Assembly: GCA_026692845.1 (NCBI GenBank)
Contig: JAPLNM010000098.1
Coordinates: 25,986 to 89,985, forward strand
Direction of reading: 5' to 3'
DNA length: 64,000 bases
Source of the DNA: Planctomycetota bacterium
Lineage (GTDB): Bacteria; Planctomycetota; Planctomycetia; Pirellulales; Pirellulaceae
Position numbers and translations under genes: made by a program. The notes below the pieces were generated by a model. It worked only from the letters and a program-made list of their open reading frames with translations, was not told where the DNA came from and searched no databases. This document shows positions 35,641 through 47,083 of the stretch, in pieces. How positions within the stretch are numbered: position 1 is the first letter of the stretch; every line of letters starts with the position of its first letter.

Positions 35641-35654
35641 AAGGAGGGGACGTG
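35641..35654 (+). promoter_or_regulatory. Strong ribosome-binding site and GTG start of uvrC
   Basis: aaggagggga followed by c and GTG 35652: an almost ideal Shine-Dalgarno at four to five bases from the start, rare among genes in this window. It decides the start of uvrC. Confidence 0.8.
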
Positions 35655-37172
35655 TCGGAAGGAAAATCAAGCGATTCTGGGCCTTTAGAGCCAGAACAAG
35701 CCAACGAACCCCAGATTCCAGAAACCGAGAAATCTTCGAGCCCATCCCCCATCGATCCGACCCCGTCCGATCCGCTATCCGGGAACCTCGGCTACCGAAG
35801 AGCCGCGCAAAAGGTTCGGGATTTCCCTCAGACTCCAGGCGTCTACCTGATGAAAGACGTATCGGGCGTGGTGATCTACATCGGCAAAGCCAAAAACCTA
35901 AGGTCGCGCGCCGGAAGTTATTTCCAATCGACCGCAGCGCAAGAAGCCCGAACCGCCGAATGGATCGCCGAGATCGCCGATATCGACTTCATGGAGTGCG
36001 ACAGCGAAGTCGACGCGCTGCTGACGGAAAACCGACTCGTCAAAGACATCCAACCGCGCCACAACAAAGATCTCAAGGACGACAAGTCCTTCCCCTACCT
36101 GATGATCACCACCCACGAAGACTTTCCAAGAGTCGAGGTGACCCGGTCCCCGAAGACCAAAGGGGCCAAGTTGTTTGGGCCGTTTACCAGCGCCGGACAA
36201 TTGCGAGGGGCTTTGCAAGTCATGCAACGCGTCTTTCAATTCCGAACCTGCTCGCTAGATATCGAAGAAAATGACCCGCGATGGCAATGGTTCCGACCCT
36301 GCCTCTTGGCATCCATCGAGCAATGCTCGGCTCCCTGCAACCTGAGAATCAGTAAAGAGGACTACAAGCGCGATATTCGACGCCTCCAGACGTTCCTCGA
36401 AGAAGGCGGCAAAAAACTCCTCGGCCAGATGCGCCAGGAAATGCTCGATGCCTCCAAACAACTCGACTTCGAACGCGCCGCGAAACTCCGCGACGAAATC
36501 CAACTCTTGGAAAATCTCAACCGACGCGGCCAGATCGATACCCATGCACAACCCGAAGTCTTCTACATCGACCCAAAACGCGGCATGCGCGGTCTGCGAA
36601 AAATCCTCGGTATGGATCGAGACCCTCGCGTGATCGAAGGAATCGATATCGCCCACTTAGCCGGCCAAGACACCGTCGCCTCACTGGTCCAATTCCTCGA
36701 CGGTCTACCCTTCAAGCCCGGATACCGCCGCTACAAAATCCAAGGCGTCGAAGGAATCGATGATTATCGATCGATCCACGAAGTCGTCGCACGACGCTTT
36801 CGTCGCATGGCCGACCAAGAGGATACCTTCCCCGATCTACTCATGATCGATGGCGGAAAAGGCCAACTCAATGCCGCTCTGGCCGCCTTTCGCGACTGCG
36901 ATCTGACCCCACCGGTCCTGGTCTCCCTTGCCAAACAAAACGAAGAGATCTTTCTGCCCGGCCAAAAAGAGCCCATCCGACTCGGACGCGACTCCTTCGC
37001 CCTGCGTTTGCTCCAGTACGTGCGCGACGAAGCCCACCGATTCGCCCAACATTATCACCACCTGCTCCGCCGCAAAAGCGCCTTTAGCAGCGCCAAGGAT
37101 CCCAAAAAAGGGGATTCGCCCAGCCCAAAACCTACCAAACGCGAAAAAGACCCCGACATCGAAAGCCCCTAA
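35652..37172 (+). CDS. uvrC: Compact UvrC: GIY-YIG and RNase H-like nuclease without interdomain and HhH parts
   Basis: UvrC makes both cuts in nucleotide excision repair. 506 residues with a Ser/Pro-rich N-terminal extension of about 45. GIY-YIG domain: 'TPGVYLMKDVSGVVIYIGKAKNLRSR' region (about 62-87). UVR motif for UvrB contact: 'LDFERAAKLRDEIQLLE' (about 274-290). RNase H-like domain: 'IEGIDIAHLAGQDTVAS' (Asp), 'LLMIDGGKGQLNAAL' (Asp), 'VRDEAHRFAQHYH' (His). Between UVR and the second nuclease only about 45 residues occur, where usual UvrC has about 130 or more, and the C-terminal helix-hairpin-helix is replaced by a Lys/Pro/Ser-rich tail. Both nucleases look intact. Confidence 0.88.
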   Translation: MSEGKSSDSGPLEPEQANEPQIPETEKSSSPSPIDPTPSDPLSGNLGYRRAAQKVRDFPQTPGVYLMKDVSGVVIYIGKAKNLRSRAGSYFQSTAAQEARTAEWIAEIADIDFMECDSEVDALLTENRLVKDIQPRHNKDLKDDKSFPYLMITTHEDFPRVEVTRSPKTKGAKLFGPFTSAGQLRGALQVMQRVFQFRTCSLDIEENDPRWQWFRPCLLASIEQCSAPCNLRISKEDYKRDIRRLQTFLEEGGKKLLGQMRQEMLDASKQLDFERAAKLRDEIQLLENLNRRGQIDTHAQPEVFYIDPKRGMRGLRKILGMDRDPRVIEGIDIAHLAGQDTVASLVQFLDGLPFKPGYRRYKIQGVEGIDDYRSIHEVVARRFRRMADQEDTFPDLLMIDGGKGQLNAALAAFRDCDLTPPVLVSLAKQNEEIFLPGQKEPIRLGRDSFALRLLQYVRDEAHRFAQHYHHLLRRKSAFSSAKDPKKGDSPSPKPTKREKDPDIESP

Positions 37173-37285
37173 ATACCGGCCCTCCCGAACACTCCGCCAG
37201 CACCAAGCTTCCTGAGGCTCCAACCAACCGGCACAGCCCGCAGAAACCCAACCAGATTTCCGAATTCTTTTCGGGCCTTTCGGAA

Positions 37286-37291
37286 TATACT
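37286..37291 (+). promoter_or_regulatory. Possible -10 element (TATACT)
   Basis: TATACT 98 bases before ATG 37389 in the 216-base gap after uvrC. No clear -35. Confidence 0.3.
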
Positions 37292-37388
37292 AAAGACCGC
37301 GTTGACCATCGGACCTAGCATGGAATCTGATACCCAAAGTCCCGGCAACGTCCCGTGACTTTTCGGACTCCCTATTCGGACTCCCTCC

Positions 37389-38864
37389 ATGAACTACCTT
37401 ATCCACTCCGCCAGACTCGCCCTCGGCTCGGCAATCGCCCTAGGCTCGAGCCCTTGGACCCTCTCGGAAAAAGCCCAAGCGCAATGCTGCTGGGGCTGCA
37501 AACCCCAAGCACCCTACGCAGTCGGTAGCCCCTACCCAGTCGCCAATCCCGCCCAGCCCGGTAGCTATGCAGCCCAGCCCAACAGCTATGCTGCCCAGCC
37601 CAACAGCTATGCAGCCGGCCGACCCATGATCCCCGTGGTACCTATCACCCCATCCTACGGCTCAACCGCCAGCTACTACGGCAACTACGGCATGCTCCCG
37701 CCGTCGAGCGGGAACGTCCTACCCAATGGCTTGCCCCAATCCGTCGCTTCTGCCCTGCCCACGGCCGCCTACGATACCCAATGGCAACGCACCCCTGTGA
37801 CCTACTACAGGCCCGTTACCCAGTTCGATCCAAACTACGGTACAACCGTCACCTCGCTCCAACCTTGCACCTCGTATCAGTACCAAGCCCAACGCGTGCC
37901 GATGGTCGCTCCGACGCCCATCGGTGGTGCTTATGCCCAAGCCTCCAATCAATGGCCTGCGATCAACCAACCCGGATACTACCCAACGGGGGCAGCCAAC
38001 GCTTATGCCATGAGCCCCATGCCCCTTCCCAATCCCAACGCAGCCCTGCCCGGTTCGGTCGCTGGAGCACCGGTCTACCCCCAAGTCCAATACCTGCCTT
38101 CCAATGGCACCATTCCCGCCAGCGGCGCTACTCCAGCCATGGCGACAAGCCCCAGTCCTGCGACAAACCCCAGTTCCGCGACTTTCCAAGCCAACACTAA
38201 CCCAGGCCCGTCCAACGCCGTTTACTACGGATCGGCAACGGCGAACCTGGCTACTCCCAACATCCCGGGTGCCTCGTCGATCGTTCCTATGGGACCTGTG
38301 ACGTATCTCCCAGGATCGTCGAATCCCAACCAAACACTAGGGGTCCCCCAGGCTAACGCAGCGGCGTCGGGACTGACCAACCCAGTGCTCCCACCCAGCA
38401 GCGCGACGCTCGATCCAGAAGCTGCCCGCGCCCCGTCCTGGCCACCTCCAAGCGTTTCTCCCCCAACCCTTGCGCCCCCAAGCAGTGCACCGACGACCTC
38501 CTCGGCCGGGCTCTGGAGCGATCGCGACGAACGTGTCGCAAAGATGTCTCCGATGGCTAGGCTCCCTGTCGTACCGATCGATCGCCCTGCGACAAACGCT
38601 GCGGCAACCTATCCGACGAGCCGATCGGTTTCGAACGATCCGGCTGCCATCGCTAGCCCGTTCCCTGGGTCCTCTGCAAGCAATCCGGTCCTCTCCCCTA
38701 CCCTTCCTGCTTACCAACCAAGCACCAAGACTCTCAACGCAAAACCGCTTGTGGCTCCTGAAGGATTCGATGGCAAACCCCATTGGAACCCAAAGCTTCT
38801 CCCGCCATCGGCACCGCCCGTTGAAGACAAAGTGGCTAAGCTTTCCACCGCATCTCTGAAATGA
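37389..38864 (+). CDS. Exported low-complexity Pro/Ala/Ser/Asn-rich protein
   Basis: 491 residues. A signal peptide (residues 1-31, ending 'SEKAQAQ') is followed at once by a CCWGCKP cluster and then a Pro/Ala/Ser/Asn/Tyr-rich body without hydrophobic core, including a 21-bp-based repeat NSYAAQP (residues 60-75). It resembles planctomycete cell-surface or matrix proteins rather than enzymes. The stop overlaps the start of the ATP-grasp gene (ATGA), indicating translational coupling. Function unknown. Confidence 0.7.
   Translation: MNYLIHSARLALGSAIALGSSPWTLSEKAQAQCCWGCKPQAPYAVGSPYPVANPAQPGSYAAQPNSYAAQPNSYAAGRPMIPVVPITPSYGSTASYYGNYGMLPPSSGNVLPNGLPQSVASALPTAAYDTQWQRTPVTYYRPVTQFDPNYGTTVTSLQPCTSYQYQAQRVPMVAPTPIGGAYAQASNQWPAINQPGYYPTGAANAYAMSPMPLPNPNAALPGSVAGAPVYPQVQYLPSNGTIPASGATPAMATSPSPATNPSSATFQANTNPGPSNAVYYGSATANLATPNIPGASSIVPMGPVTYLPGSSNPNQTLGVPQANAAASGLTNPVLPPSSATLDPEAARAPSWPPPSVSPPTLAPPSSAPTTSSAGLWSDRDERVAKMSPMARLPVVPIDRPATNAAATYPTSRSVSNDPAAIASPFPGSSASNPVLSPTLPAYQPSTKTLNAKPLVAPEGFDGKPHWNPKLLPPSAPPVEDKVAKLSTASLK
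37569..37610 (+). repeat. 21-bp tandem repeat in coding sequence
   Basis: gcagcccagcccaacagctat (37569-37589) and gctgcccagcccaacagctat (37590-37610), one mismatch; encodes AAQPNSY twice. Confidence 0.88.
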
Positions 38865-40732
38865 TCCCTTGGCAAACCAATGCTTTGCGAGGCCCCAACC
38901 GTTGGTCGGGCCGCAGTGTTTTGGAACTCTACCTTTCTCCAGACGTAGCGTTCCGAAGTGCGCCCTGCCTGTCTCGTATCGTCCAACCCTTGGCGGATTT
39001 CTTGGATTCAGGGCGCTTCACCACCACCCATCCAGAGAGCATCGGCTCGGCTCGCTCGGTACTGGCACGACTGAACTCCACAGCGCAATCGCAAGCCACC
39101 TGGTCGGAGGTCTGGCTCAGGGTCGCCGAGTGGATGTCGGCCATGTCCGGGGTTCCGGTCGTCTCGCTCGAACCTGCCGAGTCTCTGGCCTCGGACGATG
39201 ATTGCGAAAGCCAATGGGTGCTCCCCATGGAGATGGAAGAGGAGTTCTTGTCCTGCAAATGCTTCGGTCTTGCGCACGAGTGGATCGAGGCCTGCCAACG
39301 AGGCGAAGCGTATCCTATCGCTGCGAAGTTTCGCGAACTTTTTGACTATGCCGACGACATCCGCTTGGGGCCGAGTTCTCGGGCGATCCTCGATGCGGCC
39401 ACGGCCCGCAATATCCCCTCGTATCGTCTCACCTCGGGCTCCTTGTGCCAACTGGGCGAGGGCAAGCACCATCGCCGGATTTGGACGGCCGAAACCGATG
39501 CGACCAGCGCCATCGCCGAATCGATCGCCAGCGACAAGGACTTAACCAAGCGTCTTTTGCGCAACGTCGGTGTGCCGGTCCCACTGGGCCGTATGGTCAC
39601 CAGTCCGCAGGACGCTTGGGCAGCGGCTTTAGAAGTCGGATTGCCCGTCGTAGTCAAACCCAAAGACGCCAATCACCAGCGCGGAATTTCCATCGAACTA
39701 ACCCAGCAAGACGAGGTGATGAAGGCTTACGATTGGGCGATCGAAGATGGCCAGACCGGTCATGTTATGGTCGAGCAGTTCGCGCGCGGCCTTCACCACC
39801 GGTTGCTCGTCGTCGGCGATCGCATGGTCGCGGCCAGTCGCGGACACTTCGAAACCGTCAATGGCGACGGCCACTCGTCGATCGAACAACTCGTCAGGAA
39901 CTTGAACGAAGATCCCCGGCGAGGAGAGGCTTACACCGATCCGCTGGGTGTTTTGAAACTCGATGCGGCGGCCAAGATCGAACTGGCCAAACAGGGGCTT
40001 ACGGTCGAATCGGTTCCCGAGGCGAATCGTGAGGTATTGATCCGACGCACGGGGGACTTAACCACCGATTGCACCGAAGAGGTCCATCCGCTGACGGCAG
40101 CACAGGCGGTCTTGGCAGCCCAAGTCGTCGGGTTGGACATCGCCGGGTTGGATGTTCTGGCCGAAGACATTTCGGCTCCGTTGGCCCAACAGCGCGGTGC
40201 GGTCGTCGAGGTCAACGCCGGACCTTCGCTATCGTGCCATGTCGTACCGATGTTCGGAAAACCTCGCCCAGTGGGCGATGCGATCGTCGAAATGCTCTTC
40301 CCCACAGCCCACCCAGCGGTCATCCCAATCCATGGCCTGCTCGCATCGACCTACGATGAACTTTGCAAAAGCCAAATCCAAAGCTGGATGCAGGAGCAGG
40401 CCGCCAAGGGGTTGACCGCCGCGTCGGTCTTCCCCGCGTCGGTCTTCCCCGTGTCGGTCCAAATCCAAGACCAATGCATCGATTTAGAGGATTGCGATAC
40501 CCGAGCACGCGCCTTGGCTGCACTCGGCAACCCTCGGGTGGAAATCCTGCTAGTGGTCTTGAGCCCAAGGGACTTGCTCGGCCACGGACTACCTGTCTGG
40601 CGTCTGGATGAATTGCGAGTCGTCGATGGGGCCATCCAAAGCATCCGAGCGTCGGGGACCGAAGAGGTTTTTCGCGTGCTGCGAAACGCGATGCCTGAAC
40701 AAATGCAACCGAGTTGGCTCCATGGGCTCTAG
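38861..40732 (+). CDS. Cyanophycin synthetase-like ATP-grasp protein with vestigial Mur-ligase part
   Basis: 623 residues. The N-terminus keeps the CphA start pattern ('ALRGPNRWSG'), then 'IRLGPSSRAILDAATARNIPS' and 'LCQLGEGKHHRRIW', and the ATP-grasp core 'IASDKDLTKRLLRNVGVPVP', 'GLPVVVKPKDANHQRGI', 'VEQFARGLHHRLLVVGDRMVAA', 'VEVNAGPSLSCHVVPM' and 'RPVGDAIVEMLFP'. CphA normally continues with a Mur-ligase domain starting TGTNGKTT; here 'AVIPIHGLLASTYDELC' follows and no P-loop exists. A remnant 'NPRVEILLVVLSPRDLLGHGLPVWRLDELRVV' aligns with the Mur-ligase segment NPxVexAVLExARGGILRxGL. Only the ATP-grasp ligation, not the second ligation, would be expected. Coupled by overlaps on both sides. 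Confidence 0.82.
   Translation: MIPWQTNALRGPNRWSGRSVLELYLSPDVAFRSAPCLSRIVQPLADFLDSGRFTTTHPESIGSARSVLARLNSTAQSQATWSEVWLRVAEWMSAMSGVPVVSLEPAESLASDDDCESQWVLPMEMEEEFLSCKCFGLAHEWIEACQRGEAYPIAAKFRELFDYADDIRLGPSSRAILDAATARNIPSYRLTSGSLCQLGEGKHHRRIWTAETDATSAIAESIASDKDLTKRLLRNVGVPVPLGRMVTSPQDAWAAALEVGLPVVVKPKDANHQRGISIELTQQDEVMKAYDWAIEDGQTGHVMVEQFARGLHHRLLVVGDRMVAASRGHFETVNGDGHSSIEQLVRNLNEDPRRGEAYTDPLGVLKLDAAAKIELAKQGLTVESVPEANREVLIRRTGDLTTDCTEEVHPLTAAQAVLAAQVVGLDIAGLDVLAEDISAPLAQQRGAVVEVNAGPSLSCHVVPMFGKPRPVGDAIVEMLFPTAHPAVIPIHGLLASTYDELCKSQIQSWMQEQAAKGLTAASVFPASVFPVSVQIQDQCIDLEDCDTRARALAALGNPRVEILLVVLSPRDLLGHGLPVWRLDELRVVDGAIQSIRASGTEEVFRVLRNAMPEQMQPSWLHGL
40421..40450 (+). repeat. 15-bp perfect tandem duplication in coding sequence
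   Basis: gcgtcggtcttcccc at 40421-40435 and 40436-40450 (ASVFP twice), followed by a partial third copy; located where the Mur-ligase domain of CphA would begin to be lost. Confidence 0.9.
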
Positions 40733-41861
40733 TTCGCTTGGAGGCAAAGCTCCACAAGAAGTTGCAACGGCTAAGACCCATGCAAAAAAACAACCCCGAT
40801 GCTGGACGGCTGGCTTGGGTGTGTGGTTTGTCCTCTCGTTTTTGGCATCGATCCCGGCTTGGGGGGCGATGTATGTCCACCGCAACTGGAGCGATAACAG
40901 CCTCTTTGAAATGGCCAACCATACCCAATGGCATTTCGCCGTCGGGATGCTCTGTATCTGCCTACTCGACCTGATCTTGCGGTGGTCGAACCGTTGGCGC
41001 GCTCCGTGGATGTCCCGCACGCTTCACGCAGCTATCCTCCTTATCCCAACGGTGTATCTGTGCTCGGTCGTCGAACCTTGGACCGCCCTGAAGATTCCCG
41101 ATTTGCAGGCTTCAGAGCCGACCAAGCCGCTTTCGATCGCATCGTGGAATGTCTTCATTCAAAACCACGAGTTCAAAATGATCGAGAAATCCATCGAGAG
41201 CCTCGATGCCGACGTGATAGTACTGATCGAGGTCACCCCCGAGCACCGCAAAGGACTGATGGCTCTGAACAAAATGTACCCTTATTCGAAGTGGTCCACG
41301 AGAACCAATACCCAGGGACTTGCGATCCTAAGCCGCATCCCGGGGATCGAGTTCAGGGAGCGGATCCTCGGCCAATCGCAGATGCTCTCGCTCGAAGCGG
41401 TGATCCCCGCCGGAGAGTATGCCGACGAACCGATTCGGTTATTGGGAGTGCATACAGCATCCCCAAATCAGAACGGACGCTTTCGGGTTCGCGACGAACA
41501 ACTCCTCGAAATCGCAGCATGGGTCCAAAAGTCCAATCTTGAATCGATCGTTATCGGGGATCTGAACATCACCCCCTGGAGCGATGGCTTCAAACAACTG
41601 ACCGCCAGCACTCGGCTCGTCGACACTCGGCGATACCGAGGGTACTTTGCAACATGGCCCTGCGGTTTGGGGGTCGTCGGTATCCCTATCGATCATGCCT
41701 TGGTCACTCCAGGACTCCAAGTGATCGATCGGGAGTCGGGCTTCCCAACCATCGACTCGGACCATCAATGGATTCGTACGACGCTCGATGGGGGGACTAA
41801 GGCGGATCGTAGCCGCCTGGACTCCCAGGATGACACCGGCAAATCCTCCAAATCCCCTTGA
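40722..41861 (+). CDS. Membrane-anchored endonuclease/exonuclease/phosphatase (EEP) family protein
   Basis: 379 residues from ATG 40722, overlapping the upstream stop by 11 bases; an ORF opening at 40608 lies inside the ATP-grasp gene and is not used. Three membrane segments (about residues 27-45, 64-82, 95-113) precede an EEP domain with '[14 protein letters not shown]', '[13 protein letters not shown]' (metal-binding Glu), '[13 protein letters not shown]' (Asp/Asn), '[12 protein letters not shown]' and '[11 protein letters not shown]' (catalytic His). Substrates in this family range from DNA to phospholipids. The active site probably faces the periplasm. Its 3' end overlaps the convergent yidD by 65 bases. 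Confidence 0.83.
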   Translation: MGSSSLGGKAPQEVATAKTHAKKQPRCWTAGLGVWFVLSFLASIPAWGAMYVHRNWSDNSLFEMANHTQWHFAVGMLCICLLDLILRWSNRWRAPWMSRTLHAAILLIPTVYLCSVVEPWTALKIPDLQASEPTKPLSIASWNVFIQNHEFKMIEKSIESLDADVIVLIEVTPEHRKGLMALNKMYPYSKWSTRTNTQGLAILSRIPGIEFRERILGQSQMLSLEAVIPAGEYADEPIRLLGVHTASPNQNGRFRVRDEQLLEIAAWVQKSNLESIVIGDLNITPWSDGFKQLTASTRLVDTRRYRGYFATWPCGLGVVGIPIDHALVTPGLQVIDRESGFPTIDSDHQWIRTTLDGGTKADRSRLDSQDDTGKSSKSP

Positions 41862-42015
41862 GCGTTCCTCGCAAGGGCCCGTGTTTTTCAATTGCCTCAA
41901 TCATGTACTGAGAGCAACTCGGGCTAAAGCGGCACTGGCTCATGAGCAATGGGCTGATGGCCCGTTGGTAGAATCGCACCAACGAGATCAAGATCCATTC
42001 GAGCAAGCCTCTCAT
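41797..42015 (-). CDS. yidD: Membrane protein insertion efficiency factor YidD
   Basis: 72 residues from ATG 42015 (GGAG eight bases before; an in-frame GTG at 42024 is less likely). Family core: '[13 protein letters not shown]', '[19 protein letters not shown]' and '[16 protein letters not shown]'. Helps YidC-dependent insertion of inner-membrane proteins. Overlaps the convergent EEP gene by 65 bases; rnpA, rpmH and yidC are not adjacent. Confidence 0.92.
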   Translation of the reverse strand: MRGLLEWILISLVRFYQRAISPLLMSQCRFSPSCSQYMIEAIEKHGPLRGTLKGIWRICRCHPGSPGGYDPP

Positions 42016-42047
42016 CCTGAGCACTCCGAATAAACCACTGGGTTTCT

Positions 42048-42974
42048 TTAGGCCACAAGCCCTTTGGTCACCAGCATAAAGACATCCTCGAGGGTCGGGT
42101 CTTTGTCGCTGAAGGATCGCATCTTGACGCCCCCGTCGACGAGCTTTTTCATCAGATTCGACAACCCTTGATCGTCGGTTTCGAATTCCGCAGTGACGCG
42201 GTTGCCATCGATTTCGATCCCGCGCATGGCAGGATCGCTCCTGACGATCGAAACCCCAGCGTCCTGATTCTCGACAAAGCGGATCTCGACAATCCGATTG
42301 CGACGGATCTGACGGTAGACCGAATCGATCGTGCCGTGCATGAGCAGTTGGCCGCGCTCGATGATTCCGATCGAGGTGCAGCAGTCGGCCAGTTCCGAGA
42401 GGATATGACTGGAGATCAAGATCGTTTTGCCCATCTTGCGCAACTCCTTGAGCAGCGCTTTGACCTCGATCCGAGCTCGCGGGTCCAAACCGCTCGTCGG
42501 TTCGTCAAGGATCAGCACCGGAGGATCATGCACGAGCGTCTTGGCCAAGCACAGCCGCTGCTTCATCCCCCTGGAAAGTCCGTTGACATAGTCGTCGCGT
42601 TTGTGGGTCAAGTCGAGCAACTCCAGCACATCGCCGATGACTTTCTTGCGCTGCGTACGGCCAATTTTATAAGCCACTGCGAAGAAATCGAGGAACTCCC
42701 AAACCTTCATCCCGTCGTACACGCCAAAGTCGTCGGGCATGTAGCCAATGCTCCGCCGCACATCCATCGGTTGCTTGTTGACACTAAAACCGTTGACGGT
42801 TCCATCCCCGCGAGTGCTCTTTAGAAGCGTTGCTAGGAACCGGATCGAGGTGCTCTTGCCCGCCCCGTTCGGTCCGATGAACCCGAATAACTCGCCGGCC
42901 TGAATTTTCATATCGACCGAACCGACGGCGGTGAACTCACCGTAGTCTTTTCCAAAGTTCGTTAATTCGATCAT
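42048..42974 (-). CDS. ABC transporter ATP-binding protein, no permease nearby
   Basis: 308 residues. Walker A 'GPNGAGKST' (about 36-44), Q-loop '[14 protein letters not shown]', signature 'LSRGMKQRL', Walker B '[18 protein letters not shown]', H-loop '[11 protein letters not shown]'. The C-terminal 80 residues form the extension typical of the GldA/NatA exporter group. No permease gene lies on either side (yidD downstream, ligA upstream), so the partner is encoded elsewhere. Confidence 0.9.
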   Translation of the reverse strand: MIELTNFGKDYGEFTAVGSVDMKIQAGELFGFIGPNGAGKSTSIRFLATLLKSTRGDGTVNGFSVNKQPMDVRRSIGYMPDDFGVYDGMKVWEFLDFFAVAYKIGRTQRKKVIGDVLELLDLTHKRDDYVNGLSRGMKQRLCLAKTLVHDPPVLILDEPTSGLDPRARIEVKALLKELRKMGKTILISSHILSELADCCTSIGIIERGQLLMHGTIDSVYRQIRRNRIVEIRFVENQDAGVSIVRSDPAMRGIEIDGNRVTAEFETDDQGLSNLMKKLVDGGVKMRSFSDKDPTLEDVFMLVTKGLVA

Positions 42975-43056
42975 ATTCGCTCAACCCTGTTGACTTGGAA
43001 CCTAGGAGGTCGGCTCACCAGTTTAATGCAAAAAGCAGTCGGCCTGCAAACGAATC

Positions 43057-45185
<2,129 letters not shown>

Positions 45186-45191
<6 letters not shown>

Positions 45192-46238
45192 GGTCGCGTT
45201 GGATCGGAGCGAGACGCGTTTTCCAGTCTTAGCCGACTTGTAAATCGCATTGATCAGCTCGACACTCCGGCGACCTTCGGTCCCGTCGATGCGCGATGGC
45301 AATCCACCTTGGATCGATTTGGCAAAGTACTTGAACAATTCGCGGTGAGCGACATGGCCGATGGCGGCAGGATCCGAGGCACCACCACCGGTGGTGTTGG
45401 AGTTCATCTCTGCGAGTATCTTTTCGTCCTGCTTGTTCGATTTAGCGAAATTCCATTTCACTAGAGCCTCTTCTTCGAGCACGGCCATGCCGTGAGAGCC
45501 TGCGATCTCGATGCGCTTCAGCGAGCCTGGATACGCTGCGGTCGTCGCGACGATGGTTCCGAGCGCACCGGACTCAAATTCGAGCGTTGCGACGGCCGTG
45601 TCTTCGACCTCGATGCGTTCATGGGCGCGCAGGGCGGTCATGGCGCTGACGGCTCGGACCGGACCGTTGAGCCACAACAGCAAGTCGACGCTGTGGATGG
45701 CTTGGTTCATCAACGCCCCGCCCCCGTCGAGAGCCCAGGTCCCTCGCCATTTGCCGCTGTCGTAGTATTGCTGGGTTCGAAACCATTTGACGATCGCGTC
45801 GGCTAGGCTGATCGATCCAAAACGACCTTGCTCGACGGCAGCCTTCATCAAGATCGCCGAGCGGTGGAACCGGGACGGGAAGATGGTCCCTAGATAGACG
45901 TTGTTCTTGTCGCACTCGGCAATCAGTTGGTCGCAGCGCTTGGTGGTGATCTCCAGCGGTTTTTCGACAAGCACATGCTTGCCGGCTCGGGCCGCTGCGA
46001 TCCCGGGTTCAAGGTGCGCACCGCTCGGAGTGCAGATCGTTACTATGTCGATCGAGGGATCCTTGAGCATCGCCCCGAGATCGTCATAAGGGAGCCCGCC
46101 GAATTCGGAACAAAAGGCTTCCGCCTTGGGCTTGTCCCTACCATAACAGGCCACGAGCCTAGATCCTCGCATCTCGGAGATTGCCCTCGCATGGAACTTG
46201 GCAATCATCCCACAGCCGATTATTCCCCATCCCAACAT
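45186..46238 (-). CDS. Gfo/Idh/MocA family oxidoreductase
   Basis: 350 residues. Rossmann motif 'GWGIIGCGMIAKFHARAI' (residues 3-20), intact EKP motif in 'GKHVLVEKPLEI' (about 90-101) and intact GxHxxD-like 'GGGALMNQAIHSVDLLLWL' (about 174-192). NAD(P)-dependent oxidation or reduction of a sugar or cyclitol is expected; no signal peptide, so cytosolic. Substrate unknown. Contrast with the two degenerate paralogues at 29700 and 57460. Confidence 0.9.
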
Positions 46239-46251
46239 GGTGTGTGTCTTT

Positions 46252-47079
46252 CTAAAGGTCGTTGAGCACCCGATTCATCGATCCGCTTTGGCGGCCTTGG
46301 ATGTCTATCGTAACATACCGAAAGCCCAATTCGGTCGCCTTGCTCGCGATCTGCGTTCGCATCGGTTCGCTTATCGCCGCAGCTAACTCCGTGGCTTGGA
46401 TCTCGAGCCTCAAAAGATCCTCGGCGTGGAGTCGCGCTCGGACGTCGTAGAAACCCTGGCCATGAAGCCAGCTTTCCATGGCTTGGATCCGATTCAATCG
46501 CCCCATCGTTACGACTTGCCCATAAGCGATCCGGCTAGCCAAGCATGGGCTGGCGGGTTTGTTGGCGACCTCCAAACCCCACAGGGCTGCGATACTCCGC
46601 ACGACTTGCTTGTCATACCCAAGGTCCGCCAAGGGGGCTTGAACCTTCCAGTCGGCTGCGGCTTGAAGACCAGGTCGATAGTCGCCCAGATCCTGTGCGT
46701 TGGTGCCCGAAAGGATGGTTTCGAATTGATGCTCCTGAGCCCAAGCAGCGATCGCCGAATAGAGGGTCGATTTGCAATGGAAACAACGATCCGGACCGTT
46801 GGCCTGGTAGGCGGGATTGAGGATCTCATGGGTGGGAACCATCACATGCTCGATCCCGATCGATCGCGCCACGGACCTCGCTGCTGCTTGGTCCGACTCC
46901 GGAACAGCAGCCCCAAGACTCGTCCAAGCGACGGCATTGACACCCAGGGCTCGAAAGGCCGCAGCGGCGACGACCGCACTGTCGACACCCCCCGAAAACG
47001 CGACGACCACCCGGTAATACTCGGTCCGTATTCGCTCGACTAACGCGGTTGCTCGCTGGGACGCTTGGTCGTTGCTCAC
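46252..47079 (-). CDS. larE: LarE-type sacrificial sulfur transferase
   Basis: 275 residues. PP-loop 'VVVAFSGGVDSAVVAAAA' (about 24-41), 'NGPDRCFHCKSTLYSAI' and the sacrificial cysteine in 'NKPASPCLASRIAYGQVVT' (about residue 178). LarE adenylates the pyridinium dicarboxylate precursor and donates its own Cys sulfur while building the nickel-pincer cofactor of lactate racemase-type enzymes. larB, larC and larA are not in the window. The only early start is GTG 47079, four bases after the stop of the epimerase gene, suggesting coupling. Confidence 0.88.
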   Translation of the reverse strand: MSNDQASQRATALVERIRTEYYRVVVAFSGGVDSAVVAAAAFRALGVNAVAWTSLGAAVPESDQAAARSVARSIGIEHVMVPTHEILNPAYQANGPDRCFHCKSTLYSAIAAWAQEHQFETILSGTNAQDLGDYRPGLQAAADWKVQAPLADLGYDKQVVRSIAALWGLEVANKPASPCLASRIAYGQVVTMGRLNRIQAMESWLHGQGFYDVRARLHAEDLLRLEIQATELAAAISEPMRTQIASKATELGFRYVTIDIQGRQSGSMNRVLNDL

Positions 47080-47083
47080 GTGC

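Noticed and set aside
35510..35752. 81-residue N-terminal extension of rpe
   Set aside because: It runs through the uvrC ribosome-binding site and coding start; homologous sequence begins after ATG 35509.
38337..38783. Antisense ORFs in the low-complexity exported protein gene
   Set aside because: Pro/Ala-rich GC-rich coding yields open antisense frames; the plus strand has a signal peptide and coupled neighbour.
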